Assembly: GCA_034509425.1 (NCBI GenBank)
Contig: JAVTVJ010000011.1
Span: forward strand, 7,888,001-7,952,000
Length of the DNA: 64,000 nucleotides
DNA from: Eopsaltria australis
Lineage: Eukaryota > Chordata > Aves > Passeriformes > Petroicidae
Reading direction: 5' to 3'
Shown piece after piece: positions 14,633 to 26,945 of the stretch. The first letter of the stretch is position 1. Each line of letters begins with the position of its first letter. A program made the translations under genes and the position numbers. The notes under the pieces were generated by a model that had not been told where the DNA came from, made no database searches, and saw nothing but the letters and a program-made list of their open reading frames with translations.

Positions 14633-14988
14633 ACGGAACTCAAGGGAAATGGAAATATAAAGAAGAAACTCCCTTCAATAGTGGAAGATGAAGATGAGGA
14701 AGAGGAGGGAGAGGAAGAAAGCAGCACCCTTTCACCAATTGATACACGAAGCACAAATAGCTCTCAGCAGAAGAAGACTTTAAGCAGTAAAAGCCACCTA
14801 GGGAGAAACTTGAAGCAGTTGGCCTCAGGAACTGTGCCCTTTCACTCCCCCATCCGTGCTTGCAGTTCAAACCCCTTAAGATCCAAACATGAAACAGAGC
14901 TCCATTACTACTCCAAGAGGAAGGAGAAAAACCTGAAATTATACCTGTCATCATTGACCACCAGTGGCCCATCAGATATGAGCCCAAG
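14633..14988 (+). CDS. KCNH8: KCNH8 (Kv12.1/ELK channel) coding exon, cytoplasmic C-terminal tail
   Basis: This 356-bp internal exon encodes 118 residues plus two bases of a split Arg codon. It starts in phase 0 (Thr-Glu-Leu-Lys-Gly-Asn) after an AG at 14631-14632 and ends at a GT donor at 14989. KCNH8-like landmarks are LPSIVEDED near residue 14, an acidic run rich in Glu/Asp (about residues 17-29), [11 protein letters not shown] near the middle, and [13 protein letters not shown] near the end. These match what I recall of the mammalian KCNH8 tail between the CNBHD and the distal coiled coil. The segment is low-complexity and probably disordered: acidic first, then basic and Ser-rich. Seen directly: the open frame and splice sites. 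Known: KCNH8 makes slow, non-inactivating voltage-gated potassium channels at the plasma membrane, mostly in neurons. Inferred: the orthology. Other ELK paralogues (KCNH3, KCNH4) are less likely given these motifs. Confidence 0.93.
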
Positions 14989-17900
14989 GTAATAGTTATG
15001 AATGCTTATTTTCTTCTCTGTTATGTAACTCCTACTAAAAATATCACAATTTTGACACTATAAGAGTAATTATTTAATAGTTAAACTTCTGTTCATCCCA
15101 CATTATTGTAGGAACCATTGCACACTATGCAGAATGACTTTAGAACTTTACTGCAAATTAAAGTATTTTTACCAATAAAAAGGGCAGTAAAAAAATGAGC
15201 AACTGCAAAAATGGCTATTTAAATAGTCTGGCCTTATGGTATCATTTTGTCTATAATACTCATTCCCATAATAGCACTGTGAAACATTCTGAGTCCATCA
15301 GAGATACAAAAATTTAGAAAGAAAGTAGATGAAATTATAACACATCCATGAAAATACAAAAAATTACTGGAGTAGAGAGCTATTATAGAAAACAATTACC
15401 TAGCAATTTTAGAAAATATTTAGAGGCCTTTTTCATTAGAGACAGGAAACCTGTTAATGAAAATTATGTAATTAAATACAGAGTTTAGCAAATCTGTTTT
15501 ACTGTGTCTTGACATAAAGAAGCATCATTAGAGTTTATTGTGGTATTACTAGTGTACAATTTAAAATAGTTCAATATTTTATTTGTACGCTACTTACAAA
15601 TGATTTCTATAACTTTTTTATAAATTGCTGCAATGTAATCCTAATTTTAGGACCAGTTCTATGGAGAAATCACAAGCATTCACACAAGGAGATGCAGCAG
15701 TTCATCTTCCAGTTCAAGTTTTGTCTTCTATAATTTGAAGTAGTTTACATGTTCAAGCACTTCCTTTATTCATTGGAGACAGAGCGGGAGTTTCAGGAAC
15801 CTGCCATTGCAAATATGAAATAGCCACAGTTTGGGCAACATTTGTTTAACTCCATCAAAGCACCGGTCCCCAGAGATGCAATCATAAAAAGAACATGGCA
15901 GATTATATAGAACCCTTTCCCCCTCATCATACATTTTATTGGTACAGACACTTCAAATAGTAGCAGGATACAAACCAATTTTAGTTTTGTCACAAAATCA
16001 TAGAAATCATAGAACCATTTAGGTTGGAAAAGACCTGCGAGGTAGAGTCCAACCTTTGACAAAACACCACTATGCCAACTGAACTACAGCACTACATGCC
16101 ACATCCAGTTGTTTCCTGGACACTTCCAGGGATGATGTTTCCACTACCCTCCTTGAAAACCCATTCCAATGTTTGGCCTCCCTTTCTGTGAAGAAGTTGT
16201 TCCTGATTTTCCATCTGCACCTCCCTTGGTGCGGCTTGAGGCCGTTTCCTCATCCTGTCCTAGGTTGCCTGGAGAAGAGGCCAACCCCTACCTTGCTACA
16301 ACATCCTTTGAGGTAGTTGTCAGAGCCTCCTTTTCTTCAGACTAAACCACTGCAGCTCCATCAGCCACTCCTCATAGGACTTACTCTCTAGATCCTAAAC
16401 AGAGAGTCAATACGGGGGATGATAATGTGTGGGAAAGCAGCTTCTACACAAGCAAAATCGAAATGCATAGCGGGTATTTTCTCATTTGTTTCCTAGATCT
16501 CATGTGAATTTAGTTCAGTCAGCTATGAGTAAAGGTCATTATCATTCACATAACAAGTGGTAATTCAGGGAAAAGCTGCTTTTCATATTTTCTGCTGAAA
16601 TGTTATCTTGCTCATTAGTACTCTGAATTTATGCAGTCTGACATTGGCACCCAAGGCTGCAAAAGAAAATATGAAAGAAGTATAGTTACATATATTTCCT
16701 GACTCCATTCATAATTATATAACTGCAGACTAATCCAGTTAATAGGCTGGAAAATTGGCCCAAGATGTGTGCTTTTCAGTCTTTTTTTTTCCAGAAAAAA
16801 AATTTTCATTTTATTTCCTAGAATGAATTTATATTATTAGAATATTTAAAGTGACAAGTTAATACCATCCTAAAAAATAGTGGTTTTTCCTTGTAAGCAT
16901 CAAGGAGAAAATAAGACCTTAATTAAAACCCTCATTTTTATTTGGTGTTGAAGAACAAGGGAAAGACAAGGCTCTGGATGAAATATCCAGTCAGTGCTGT
17001 TCTGAGATGTATAACTACAGTTTCTCAAGAGAATTAACTTGGTCTTCTTAAGAAACTTGTTCTACTGTGGAAGTTTCCTAGAGCAAGCTAGCTAGAATTC
17101 TTCACAGGTACTTCAGGTTCTTTGTGCTCCTCTGTGAAAGCAATAAAGCCCAGAGACTGGGTTAAATTTTTAAAGAGCTCTTGGTGCTAGAAACAGAAGC
17201 TAGAATTGTAATTTCTAGATTAGAGCCCTGGTTTTCCCAGTTACTTTTTTGATACTGCCTATGAAGTGGAAGAGCACCAACAGGAAGAAAATGTGATAAT
17301 AAAGGCAGCCCTAAGAGGAGGCATTTATGTAACTGAATCTCCTCAGACCCACATGGAGGACTGCACTCTAGCCCTAAGCAACTGGATAAAGAGTCACATG
17401 CTAATCTTTTCTGACTTTTTGGCTTCTGGGAGTGGAGGTTTCTGTCTTCTGGAGAAAATTCAGGGCTGATTCAGAGAGGGGTGAGACTTAAAAATTGCCT
17501 TTGTCCCCACGTTTTCAATTTACTAGGTTATGCAGTTTCCCAGCCAGTTCTTTGTACATGAATAGGCATATTGCACATTACATATTTCCCAGATAGAAGC
17601 CTGACACTCCACAACTAGGTATTTTTGCTAATATAATTTCCTTTTAGTCTGAATCTTTAAACACTCTAAAGAATGTAGCATCTATAAATTCCAAGTCACA
17701 TCTGAGTAAGCTTTCTCTTGTGTGCTTTAAAGGCAGTTAAAATGTTAGCATTTTATATAATTAGAAACCTCAACAAAAGGGATATTGGTGTTTAAAATTT
17801 GCCTTTTGAAGCAGTGAGGCCAAATTACATTAAATAGGTTTTATAGCAAATTTCAAACACAGTAGTCATTCTGGTTTTCAGCTGCAGTTAGCAGAATAGG

Positions 17901-19249
17901 CCAGGGCTGCTCAAACACCACATTTGAGTCTCCTCTTCTATCAGAGGCTGACCAAGACTAGAGTCAAGTCTAGTAACATCCAATGGGCATGACAAACACT
18001 CAGACATGGCATGGAGATCTAAACCCACTCAAAGAGCCAAAAAGGACAAGAACACTTGGTCTGCATACAGAGGTCTGAGTTACATGGTTCTTTCAAGCCA
18101 AATACATCACAGATATCTCTGTGTTGTCTGTTGTTTCTCCTGACAATTCCAGTCAAGTTTTCTTGAAAATATCCTTATTAGATGAAAACTCTAATTTCCA
18201 TTATTGCAAAGTCATCCCCAATGACTGAGAGACTAAGAACTTTCTGTCTTAGTCCTTCCAGATTAGTGTGTAATTAATCTGCCTGCTGTAAGACAGAATA
18301 TGAAGCTTGTGCCTGGACAAAACAAGAAATTGATGCTTCATATCAGTCAACTGGCAGTTGCATGATCCTCTTTCATTGACTTTAAAACAGTTCTCTTTAT
18401 AGCATAATTTATTTTAACAGAGAACAAAAAATATTCATAATTATATATTTTTAATACCATTTATTGATTCGTCCAATACCTGTTGTATATTCTTTGCATG
18501 CAGAACTTGGTTTTTGTATAAAATACTGCTTCTTTCTTTTTCCTTTCGCTTTCTTGACACTGCAAATTAGAGATAACTGCTGTGCATGGGTAGAAATAAC
18601 TGACAAAAATACCTTTTCTAGTAGTCAGATTCAATACCATTATTAATGTAACTGGGACACTGCAGACTGGTCTGCACATCTTAGTATATCAAATTTGCAA
18701 ACAAGATTGCCCTGCCTGAGCTAGTTCATTTTAAACAAATTTAGAATAACTATTTGCATGGAAATTACACTTTTGACCAAAGTTTACAGAGATGTTTTCA
18801 TAAATATATTATGTTCAGGCTTAGGATCTGCCTAAGTAAACCTAATATAAGAGCCTGATTATGTGCAGGGAGATTTTAGATTCACAAGAGCATAGTGAAG
18901 CCTCTTTAGGTAGTGCAGAAGAAATAATAGCAACAGATAACTTTAGATATGAAAAGCTAACTAAATTCCGTATAGGTTTGGATAGGACCCAGAATATGTT
19001 GCAAAAGTCATGAAAATTTTGAAACTTCAGTTAATTATATTTGTCCTCACATTCCTTCCATTATCATTAATTTTAATTTTTAGTGACTCTCAAATTATAC
19101 CAATATAATAGGTTCTGCTTTTCTCTAAACTTAATGTTGTGAAAAATTTACCATTGTTTAAAAATGGGCCCTTTAGGAGTAATTTTTACAGCATAATTAT
19201 GAATATGATATTTATGAAACTGCTCCATTACTCCAATTTTTCTCATCAG
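14989..19249 (+). other. KCNH8: KCNH8 intron (phase 2), 4.26 kb
   Basis: GT donor at 14989-14990 and AG acceptor at 19248-19249 after a pyrimidine-rich tract. The intron splits an Arg codon: AG comes from the upstream exon and A from the downstream exon. It holds a minus-strand CR1 fragment of about 400 bp (15995-16396). The rest is AT-rich sequence with no coding signal that I could recognise. Confidence 0.9.
15995..16396 (-). mobile_element. CR1 LINE fragment, 3' end
   Basis: It starts with AATCATAGAAATCATAGAACC, the reverse complement of the CR1 terminal octamer repeats, followed by TTAGGTTGGAAAAGACCT. It continues through recognisable CR1 3' sequence (CCCATTCCAATG, GAAGAAGTTGTTCCTGAT, CTGCAGCTCCATCAGCC). 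It is truncated at its 5' end, as most CR1 copies are, and has no intact reading frame. It is antisense within a KCNH8 intron. Confidence 0.9.
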
Positions 19250-19356
19250 AATTGTCGATGGGATTGAGGTTGGAAACCATAATGAGGAAAGCCAAACCTT
19301 TGACTTCAGCTCTGATCAGCTCAGGCAGGAATCCAGATTATCTCCTACAACTGGAG
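19250..19356 (+). CDS. KCNH8: KCNH8 small internal coding exon
   Basis: This 107-bp exon supplies the last base of a split Arg codon, 35 whole codons, and the first base of a split Glu codon. It begins after TCATCAG (AG at 19248-19249) and ends at a GTGAGC donor at 19357. The peptide starts [20 protein letters not shown] and continues to LSPTTG. The IVDGIE and EESQTFDF elements are characteristic of KCNH8 as I remember it from mammals. Joining to the preceding exon gives SPR-IVDG with no frame break. No domain fold is expected; it is an acidic linker between the Ser-rich tail and the coiled coil. An overlapping + strand open frame in another register at 19252-19434 is not the real one. Confidence 0.93.
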
Positions 19357-20406
19357 GTGAGCGTTGCCTGGGAAAATCACTCCTTAGAGAAAAGAGTTTT
19401 CATAACTCCTTTTTGTTCCCCTTTATTTCTTTGATCCTCACTAGTGGCATAAATAGATTAAACATGTATTTGTACTCTCAGTACCATTTCAGTGTCACAA
19501 TTGTAAAATATTCAACAACATCCCAAAAGTCATTTGTTGTTTTCCTGATAACAGACACTCATGATAAAACTGTTTGTGGAGGGAAATGGTTTCTCATGCA
19601 TTTTACTTTACCAGAAAAATTGTAGAATCTGCCTCATGCTCCCAAACCTTTTAGTACTTTGGAAAGTACTAAACACAAAGACAAAAGTGAACATAAAAAC
19701 ATTCTAATACCAAACTGAAAAAAAAAAAAAAAACAAGCAGTAAATAAGAAAACAAACAAACAAACCCTAAAAAACCCCAGTTCATTAAGAGCCGTATGTA
19801 AACCTGACTCTCAACATATTTTTTCAAAATACTTAGAGAAGTGGAGAAGTATGGAAGTATATAGATTTTGAAAAGAGTGAAAACCTTTAATAACAAGGGG
19901 TTTTTGGAAGGCTTAAACAACCTACACTCTGAAATTGTTGATAAAATCGCACCACAAAGCAATGGAACTTGTCTAGATGGGGGGAAAAATTATTAAGAAA
20001 AGAGACAGAGGGTCTGTTTCCAACATCCCCTCTATTAGAAGTAAACAGTCCCCACATAACGAAGTAGCTTTATCGTGGGGGCAACTAGGACTTTTCCTCT
20101 TAAACAGGAAAACAATAATAAAACTTTAGTCATATTTATGACTTTTAAAAAGTGTTGAGCTGTCATGTGGATGGCACCAGGGTTGTCATTTTCATTCCTT
20201 TCTGGTCCAGTCTGAAGAGTACAGTATTAACTTTATTAACTGTTCTTCTCTCCCCCGTTATACACTGAACATTATACACATGGTTTTATTTTCATTCTAG
20301 TCAACTGCAAAACAGGTTTAAATTTAATGCATTGGTTAAGTGCAAGAATAGTATTACTGTTTCCAAGTGATTTCACTCATCTCACATGAATTTGAATTAT
20401 TTTCAG
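19357..20406 (+). other. KCNH8: KCNH8 intron (phase 1), 1.05 kb
   Basis: GTGAGC donor at 19357 and TTTTCAG acceptor ending at 20406. An alternative AG two bases further on would put a stop codon in frame, so 20407 is the better exon start. The intron contains an A-tract at about 19718-19733 followed by a short (CAAA)n run at about 19749-19764. No gene was seen in it. Confidence 0.9.
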
Positions 20407-20483
20407 AGGCTGAAATTGGTGCTGCTGTGCTCATTATCAAAGCAGAAGAGACCAAACAAGAGATCAGCAGGCTTAACAATGAG
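20407..20483 (+). CDS. KCNH8: KCNH8 coding exon, first half of the coiled coil
   Basis: This 77-bp exon gives the last two bases of a split Glu codon and 25 whole codons, ending in phase 0 at a GTAACA donor at 20484. The peptide begins AEIGAAVLIIKAEETKQEIS and ends RLNNE. The motif IGAAVL-IKAEETKQ is a strong KCNH8 signature. The last part begins a heptad pattern (Ile at local residue 174 of the 414 encoded here, Leu at 177) that runs unbroken into the next exon. The exon is too short to be found from open-frame length alone; it is placed by splice sites, frame and family motif. Confidence 0.93.
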
Positions 20484-22635
20484 GTAACAAGATTTTGTGG
20501 GGGTTGAAGGATATTAACAATGAATCAAGGAATGCTGGAGAAAACTTAGAAAACTGAAGAATATGATAAATGTGTTATAAATGAGCTTACAAAACTGGAT
20601 GAGGTTCCTGCATGTAGGGCAGTTTGGGGGTTTCAGCTCATTCTGAGATTAATTTTCTACATGAATCCTACAGAAAATTTTGTATCATGTGCTACAGTTA
20701 AAACCAAAGTGAGGTTAGTGTAACCTGATTTTCTTAGGATTTAGTCTCTTCTGGGTAGGCATCCATTTGTCTCATTCTTTTCATTATTTCTACAAGTTTC
20801 TTCTCCCAAATTTTCTTGTCTTGATGAGTGCTGTGCTTTTAGAGAATTTCCTTGAAAGAAATGCAAATCCATTCGTGTTCAAATTTACATAAAATGTTTC
20901 AAATCACTTTACCTGTGCCTACTTTGGATGAAAGAGAAGTTCATCCCTTTCTGCTCAAGCAATATGACCTAAGGAATGCAGAGGCAATAGTGTTCAGTGG
21001 TGCTTTCTATTCCTCCCTTCTAATAACTTCAAACCTGTAATCAACTATCAATCCAACACTAGGGAGATGTTCTGTGGCTAAACTGTTTCATATATGCAGC
21101 CCTTGCATTACTTTAGTTAAAAAGATTAAAGCATCAGACTAACTTCACAGTTGTACTGAAAGACTAAAATCTGATCCCAGCCTACTCTGTCTTTCAAAGT
21201 GAAAAGGTTAGAGACAACTCCTTATAATTCCACATGAGGAAGCATTTAAATAAGTCCCATCACTCAGTTTTACTTCTTCCCTGAGCTCTTTTGTTACCAG
21301 AAATGTCAAGTATTATTTTTATTTTTCCTTTATTGTGTACACTCAATCTAGTTTTTATTTCCCACTTACAAAATACTGAGCTTGTAAACCTCTTTCATCC
21401 TGAGTCAGCTTAATTTAGTTAGATAACTCAAATATCCTAATCTAAGACCACATGCATAGTTAGTTACTATGAATGCATCACCTCATTTGTATGTCAAACT
21501 GTAGAGTTCAGACAAAAGTCTCCTGACCCTCTGAGTATGGATCATGGAAAACTGTGGGTTTTTATAGGACTTTGTCAAAGAACTCAAAAAAATCTTCAAG
21601 ATGTTCATTGACCATCACCATTATGATAGAAAATGATATTTCCCATGTAATGCCTTTGAAACACACAAGTCATATTGATTCATTCTTTTTAAGGAGAGGA
21701 ATTTTTGAATTAGGAGGATGTATCATGTGGCATGATGTATCTGCAAAAGGCAGTTGGAAAATATATCATGTGACAGATGTTCCAAGCCAGGCATCTTGTG
21801 GATTAAACAAACATTTCAACTGGAACAGTTCTGGGCTTCTCATTGCTTTTCTGGTGAAAAGTGATAAATAAACAAATCTTGGAGCAGGGCAATATGTTTA
21901 TCAAAAACAGAAAAAAATCTCCACCTGTTCAAGGACATTTCTCTCCACATATAATTTTAATGTTACCCTAATAATACCATCTGAACAAAATGTTATGCAA
22001 CTTCTTTGTTCACATTAGCATAACACAGGAAGTAGGACTAGGTTAAGATTTCATAGATAATATTCTGGGCTCAAATCCTAGAGATGGATGTGTATCCTCC
22101 AAATCTTCCGTGGATCAAAATTTACATTGGAAAGACTGCATGACTGAAAAGCTGCTTAATTGCATATTCTACATGTACTCCAACATGCCCCAGCTGGAGT
22201 TTCTGAACTGATAGTATGGAGTTGGTGCTCACCCAAATGAACCTCTGGGTAGCCTTGCTGATTCACAGTAGCTGCTGCTTGGAGTTTTTTGTTGTTGTAT
22301 TAAATGTAGAACATTTGTAAACCCAGTGCTTTCATCATTCCATCATTTGATGATGATTAGTAATGGGAACTTATCACTGATGCTGCAGCAGTTAAAATAC
22401 CAGCAGAGTTAGAAACAAAGTTCTCTGTTAAAGACATGCAATCTCCTCCTGGTAAAGAAAATATGAGAAAGCAGGTCACAAATACCAGCAGCAGCAAACA
22501 CTGTCATTAATACATTTTCCAGGGGAGCTCAGAAGTCAATCAACAAATGTAAAAATAACTGCTTTCATGAAAGGCAATTGTATTACAACAGTTCACTAGT
22601 TAGCTTAGAAATATTTCAGCTGTTCATGGGGGGAA

Positions 22636-22651
22636 AAAGACATATGTCTTT
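22636..22651. repeat. 16-bp perfect palindrome
   Basis: AAAGACATATGTCTTT is its own reverse complement and is flanked by near-complementary GGAA and TCC. It is intronic, with no known function. Confidence 0.6.
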
Positions 22652-25600
22652 CCATTCAGACTTTCAATACAGTCTTTTAGTAGCAAAGCAAAAAGTTACC
22701 CCCAAGAAAAATCTACAAAATTAGCTATACCTAGTTTAGAAATACAGCTGAGCTCTTGGCAGTATTTAGGTATATGGCATTCACTACATAATCCAAAGGA
22801 TATTTCATTTACCTAAGAGGGTAACAGAAGTCAGTGCCTTGGTTTCACTTCTCAGATTTGTTAATATATTAGCTTTAGTAGTAATGGATGCACAGTCTTC
22901 CTCCAAGGAGAGTAGTCTCCAGAGTCAGCACAGTCAACGTGAGACAAACTTGAACACAGCCCTAATTTCTGTTGTACAGCTCCATGGTTTGGATGCTCAG
23001 CCAGTTGATCAGCTTCTTCATTTCCTCACCTAACCTCACTGCTCATTGAGCCTGAATGAGATCCAAGCTGATACAGGAATTTCCCTCCAGTTCAGTATTG
23101 CAAGGTGGAGTGGAATAGGACTACTTTATCTCCTACCATGTTTGTCCCTTCCACTTAGAATAAATAATCACTGAATAAAGAAGGCATGGCATTCATTAGA
23201 GTTCAGTAACTTCAGTATATGACAGGTGAGAGCTAAGGTTCAGGTTCTTGTTGTGGTAAAAACACAGTTATTTAGTAATAGTTTCAAGATTAGTTTACTG
23301 AATATCTATCAGTGTTGGACATTTGCCGAGCTGGGGAAAGTTTGATTCAAACACCTGCTTCAAACTAGGCAGAGCAAGAATTCAGGAAGAGTATTCTGCC
23401 TTACAAGTCTGTGTCCTTCCTTTGCAGAGATCTGTACCCCTGATCTGGTCTTTCCAATGCATTTGTCTGCAATGGCTGACCAAATGAGTGTATCTGAACA
23501 TTGAGCATGTTTTCAGAGGCACCATTTACCTGATGCAATCATAGATAACTACTAAGGATGCCACAATGTAAAAATAGGAAACCACTAAGCAGATTTTCTG
23601 AGGTATACAGGCGGCCAAGACATCTACATTAAAGCACCTCCCTATCACTGCTCCATTGCTTGTATCCTACTAGGCTTTTAGCTATCACTTGAATGCCACT
23701 GTATGAAAAGAGCAGAGAAATACTTTTACTTTGATTCAGTTTGAAAAACCCAAACCTGAATTATTTAAAACAGACCAATTGAAATAAGAAAAAACCACAA
23801 AAATTAGCATATTTTTCCCCCTAATTACATGTACACATTCTCCATTCAAAAACATGGCTGCATGATTTTGAGCTCAGATAAAAAGCCATCTCATGCAGTG
23901 CATGCAGACAAACTCAGATTGCTTTGTCATGGCCCCAGGTTCCCTCATATACAACCCAGCTTCAGAAATCTGGGGGCTGTTTTCATTCTTTACCACATTA
24001 GTAGATCCCACAATTAGAGTACTAAAACAGTATAATGAACACAGTACTCATATTTCTCCCATTCAACTGAAAAACAAACAAACATGAGGAAATATGAGTA
24101 GGGTCAGGTTTTGAGCTAGATAATTGCCTTCTATGTAGCTCCACATTGGAACACTTAGTGGAAATTCAGCTATTTTTAATTTTAGGTTTTTTAAATGCAA
24201 GTACTTAAAACACTCTAAGCATCTGGCACTTATACAGAACAGAGAAAATATATTCACAGGGATACTTAACTTTCATCTAACAAAAAGAACAGTCCTAAAC
24301 AAATAAATTTATTTTCCAAATCATAAATTTTGTGCATACATTATTTTAAAATGTATTTCAAATTCAGCTGCCAAAAATCAATCCCATTGTCCTCTCAGTA
24401 CAGAAAAAAAGCATTTTTAATATTAAAAATCTATGCAAATGATAATCAAGACCACTAAAAAAAATTTGGTGAAGTTAATCAGGCTTTCAGTTTTACATAG
24501 GGGATATTCTGTTAAAGTTCAATTTGCAACTTGAGAGTTCATATAATGAATTCACTTGACTTAGAATAATTAAATATATGTTCTTCTTAACAGGTTCATA
24601 ACTATATTATCACATGAGAGAAATTACTTTGCAGCAAGGCTATCCCAGTGATTTGATTTGTAAAAAATCACTCAAGAAAAATATGGCAAAAAAGTGAACT
24701 AATGACATTTATAGATGATTAAAACTATTAAAACTAATTTATCCATTTTGGATTTCAGCCATGTAAATTTCACATTAAAGCCAACACATAAAACCAAGTA
24801 TCATTTGTATTAAGAAATAAAAGTTTTCTAAACAATATATGCAGAGTAAAAGCACTTTGCCTACTGAGATTTTTAAAAATATATCTTCTCTTTTAGCACT
24901 GACATTCATATTTCCAAATAACTCCTACCTTTTGTTTTGTCTCTCTGCTCTCATACTTTGATAACTGTAGAGAAGCCTTTCCAGCCAGCTTTTTTCTTCT
25001 TTTAATGTTAGTTAAATAGGTATTGGCTGATGAAAATAATAAAAATAGTAGATACTCTAAAGCTTAGGTAATTTTTTTAAGCAGAACACACTGCATATAC
25101 ATGGCCTAAGTTCCATATGCTGTGGTGTGTCCCTTGAACTTTTCCTTGGTGGAAAGGCACGTGAGATAAAGGAATTAACCAAGAGGCAGCCATGCAGTAT
25201 ACAAATCAACTGGACATCAAAAGCTAACTTCAGATTTTAATAAAAAACATTACTACCACAACAGATGACAATGATTGTCCAGTTAATCTCTAATAGGCAT
25301 TTCAAAATGTTCCTGTACTGAAAAGATTTATTTTCCCAACATCTAAATGTCAGTGTCTGTGGGTATGCAAGTTCACAAGGTCACTGCTTTTTATTTTTTG
25401 CCTAGAAGATCATAAGAAAAAGTTGATTGGTGTTCTCCTTCTTAAAGTCAGTTTATTCTGGAAACCTGCTATTCCAGCAGATCTCAGCAAACCAAATTCC
25501 TTTTTACTTTCTTTGCACATTACATTTGCTAAAAACTCTTCATTGGTATTATTTTCTTTTGAATTCTCTTTGGTTACATCTTTGAAGTCGCTGACAAAGT

Positions 25601-26491
25601 ACACAATCTCAAGCAGCCTTAGTAATTCCTTGTGAAGAAAACCCCATTCTTGAGTTCAATTAAAGAAAATACCATGTTTTTGTATCCTGGGAGTATGATT
25701 AATGCCAACTAAGTGTCATTCAGCAGAACTCCACAGATATTTTTCTATAATACTCTGTATAGGCAGAATATTATATTCATGCCTCTGACATTTTCTTTTC
25801 AGATGTAATGTTTAACATTTATCTTTCTTGAATTTCATATTACTGATATTTAAAAGTGAACATGAATTCCATTTAGACATTAAAAATAAACATTAAATAA
25901 AAACAGATAAGGATAGGGTGCTAAAAAGAGTATCTTAAAATGTCCATGGATGATAGCAAACTATTGGTCATAAGCCATTCCAATCATGCAAGAATCCACC
26001 TTATGATGATTACGTCTCCTTCATATTTTTTAGTAGGTCTAGAAGAATGTCAGGCACAGAGTAACATCTTAGAAGTCTTTTGATAAGATGTATATTACCC
26101 CTAAAGATTCTTCTTATATTTTAAAACAGCTTTTCAATTAAAGAAGAGAATTATAGTTTTGCCATAGTTTATTCTTAAGAAATGTAATGTTGCCTGTTCT
26201 CTTTTAGCTATTCCTTTAGGTGCTTATAGGAATTGTCCACTTAATATTTTTGCACAATATCATATGTACTACCATAGGCTTACTTTCATCAGTACATATT
26301 GCCAGCTTCTCCTCTCCCATTCCACAATCCTCCATTTTCTCTCAATCAGTAGCTAATCAGTCAGTTTTTCCCTGGTAGTTTTTAAATTCCTTGAAGCAGT
26401 AATTTCCAAACCTGATTTTCTTATTGCCACCATTATGCTGACACCATCCTAATTCTGTATTAGCCTGAAGGCAGAATCCACATCCAACAAC

Positions 26492-26945
26492 CATAGAATC
26501 ATGAAGTGGCTTGTGTTGGAAAGGTCCTTAAAGATCATTCAGTTCCAACACCCCTGCTATGCGCAGGGACACCTTTCAGTAGACCAGGTAGCTCAAAGCC
26601 CCATCCAATCTGGCCTTGAACACCTCAAGGGATGGGGCATTCACAGCATCCCTGTGCAATCTGTTCCGCTGCTTCAGCACGCTCACTGTAGAGAATTTCT
26701 TCCTAATATTTAAATTAACCTACTCTTTTTCAGTTTGAAGTCATTCCCTCTTGTCCTGTCACTACGTGCTCTTGTAAATGATCCCTCTCCATCTTTCTTG
26801 TAGTCTCCCTTCTGGTACTGGAAGGCTTCAATTAGGTTAATCCAAAGCCTTCCCCTTTCCAGGCTGAAAAATTCTAAATCTCTTAGCATTTCCTTGTAGA
26901 ACAGATGCTCCATGCCTCTCTCTAATCAACTTTCCTCTTGTACCC
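26492..26945 (-). mobile_element. CR1 LINE fragment, 3' end
   Basis: It begins CATAGAATCATGAAGTGG, then GTTGGAAAGGTCCTTAAAG, CCCCTGCTATGCGCAGGGAC, and ATCCAATCTGGCCTTGAACA. This is the reverse complement of the CR1 3' region. It extends through the AAGGCTTCAATTAGG and CCTTTCCAGGCTG segments. Two open frames inside it, at 26501-26713 (+) and 26710-26913 (-), are by-products of the repeat. It is 5'-truncated and lies in the last KCNH8 intron. Confidence 0.92.

Noticed and set aside
14640..14987. 115-codon minus-strand open frame
   Set aside because: It lies exactly antisense to a KCNH8 exon that has correct splice sites and family motifs on the + strand; it is a shadow.
19252..19434. 60-codon + strand open frame over the small KCNH8 exon
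   Set aside because: It is in a different register from the [14 protein letters not shown] frame and runs through the splice donor.
26501..26913. Open frames at 26501-26713 (+) and 26710-26913 (-)
   Set aside because: They fall within a 5'-truncated CR1 fragment that covers its 3' part only and preserves no open reverse-transcriptase frame.
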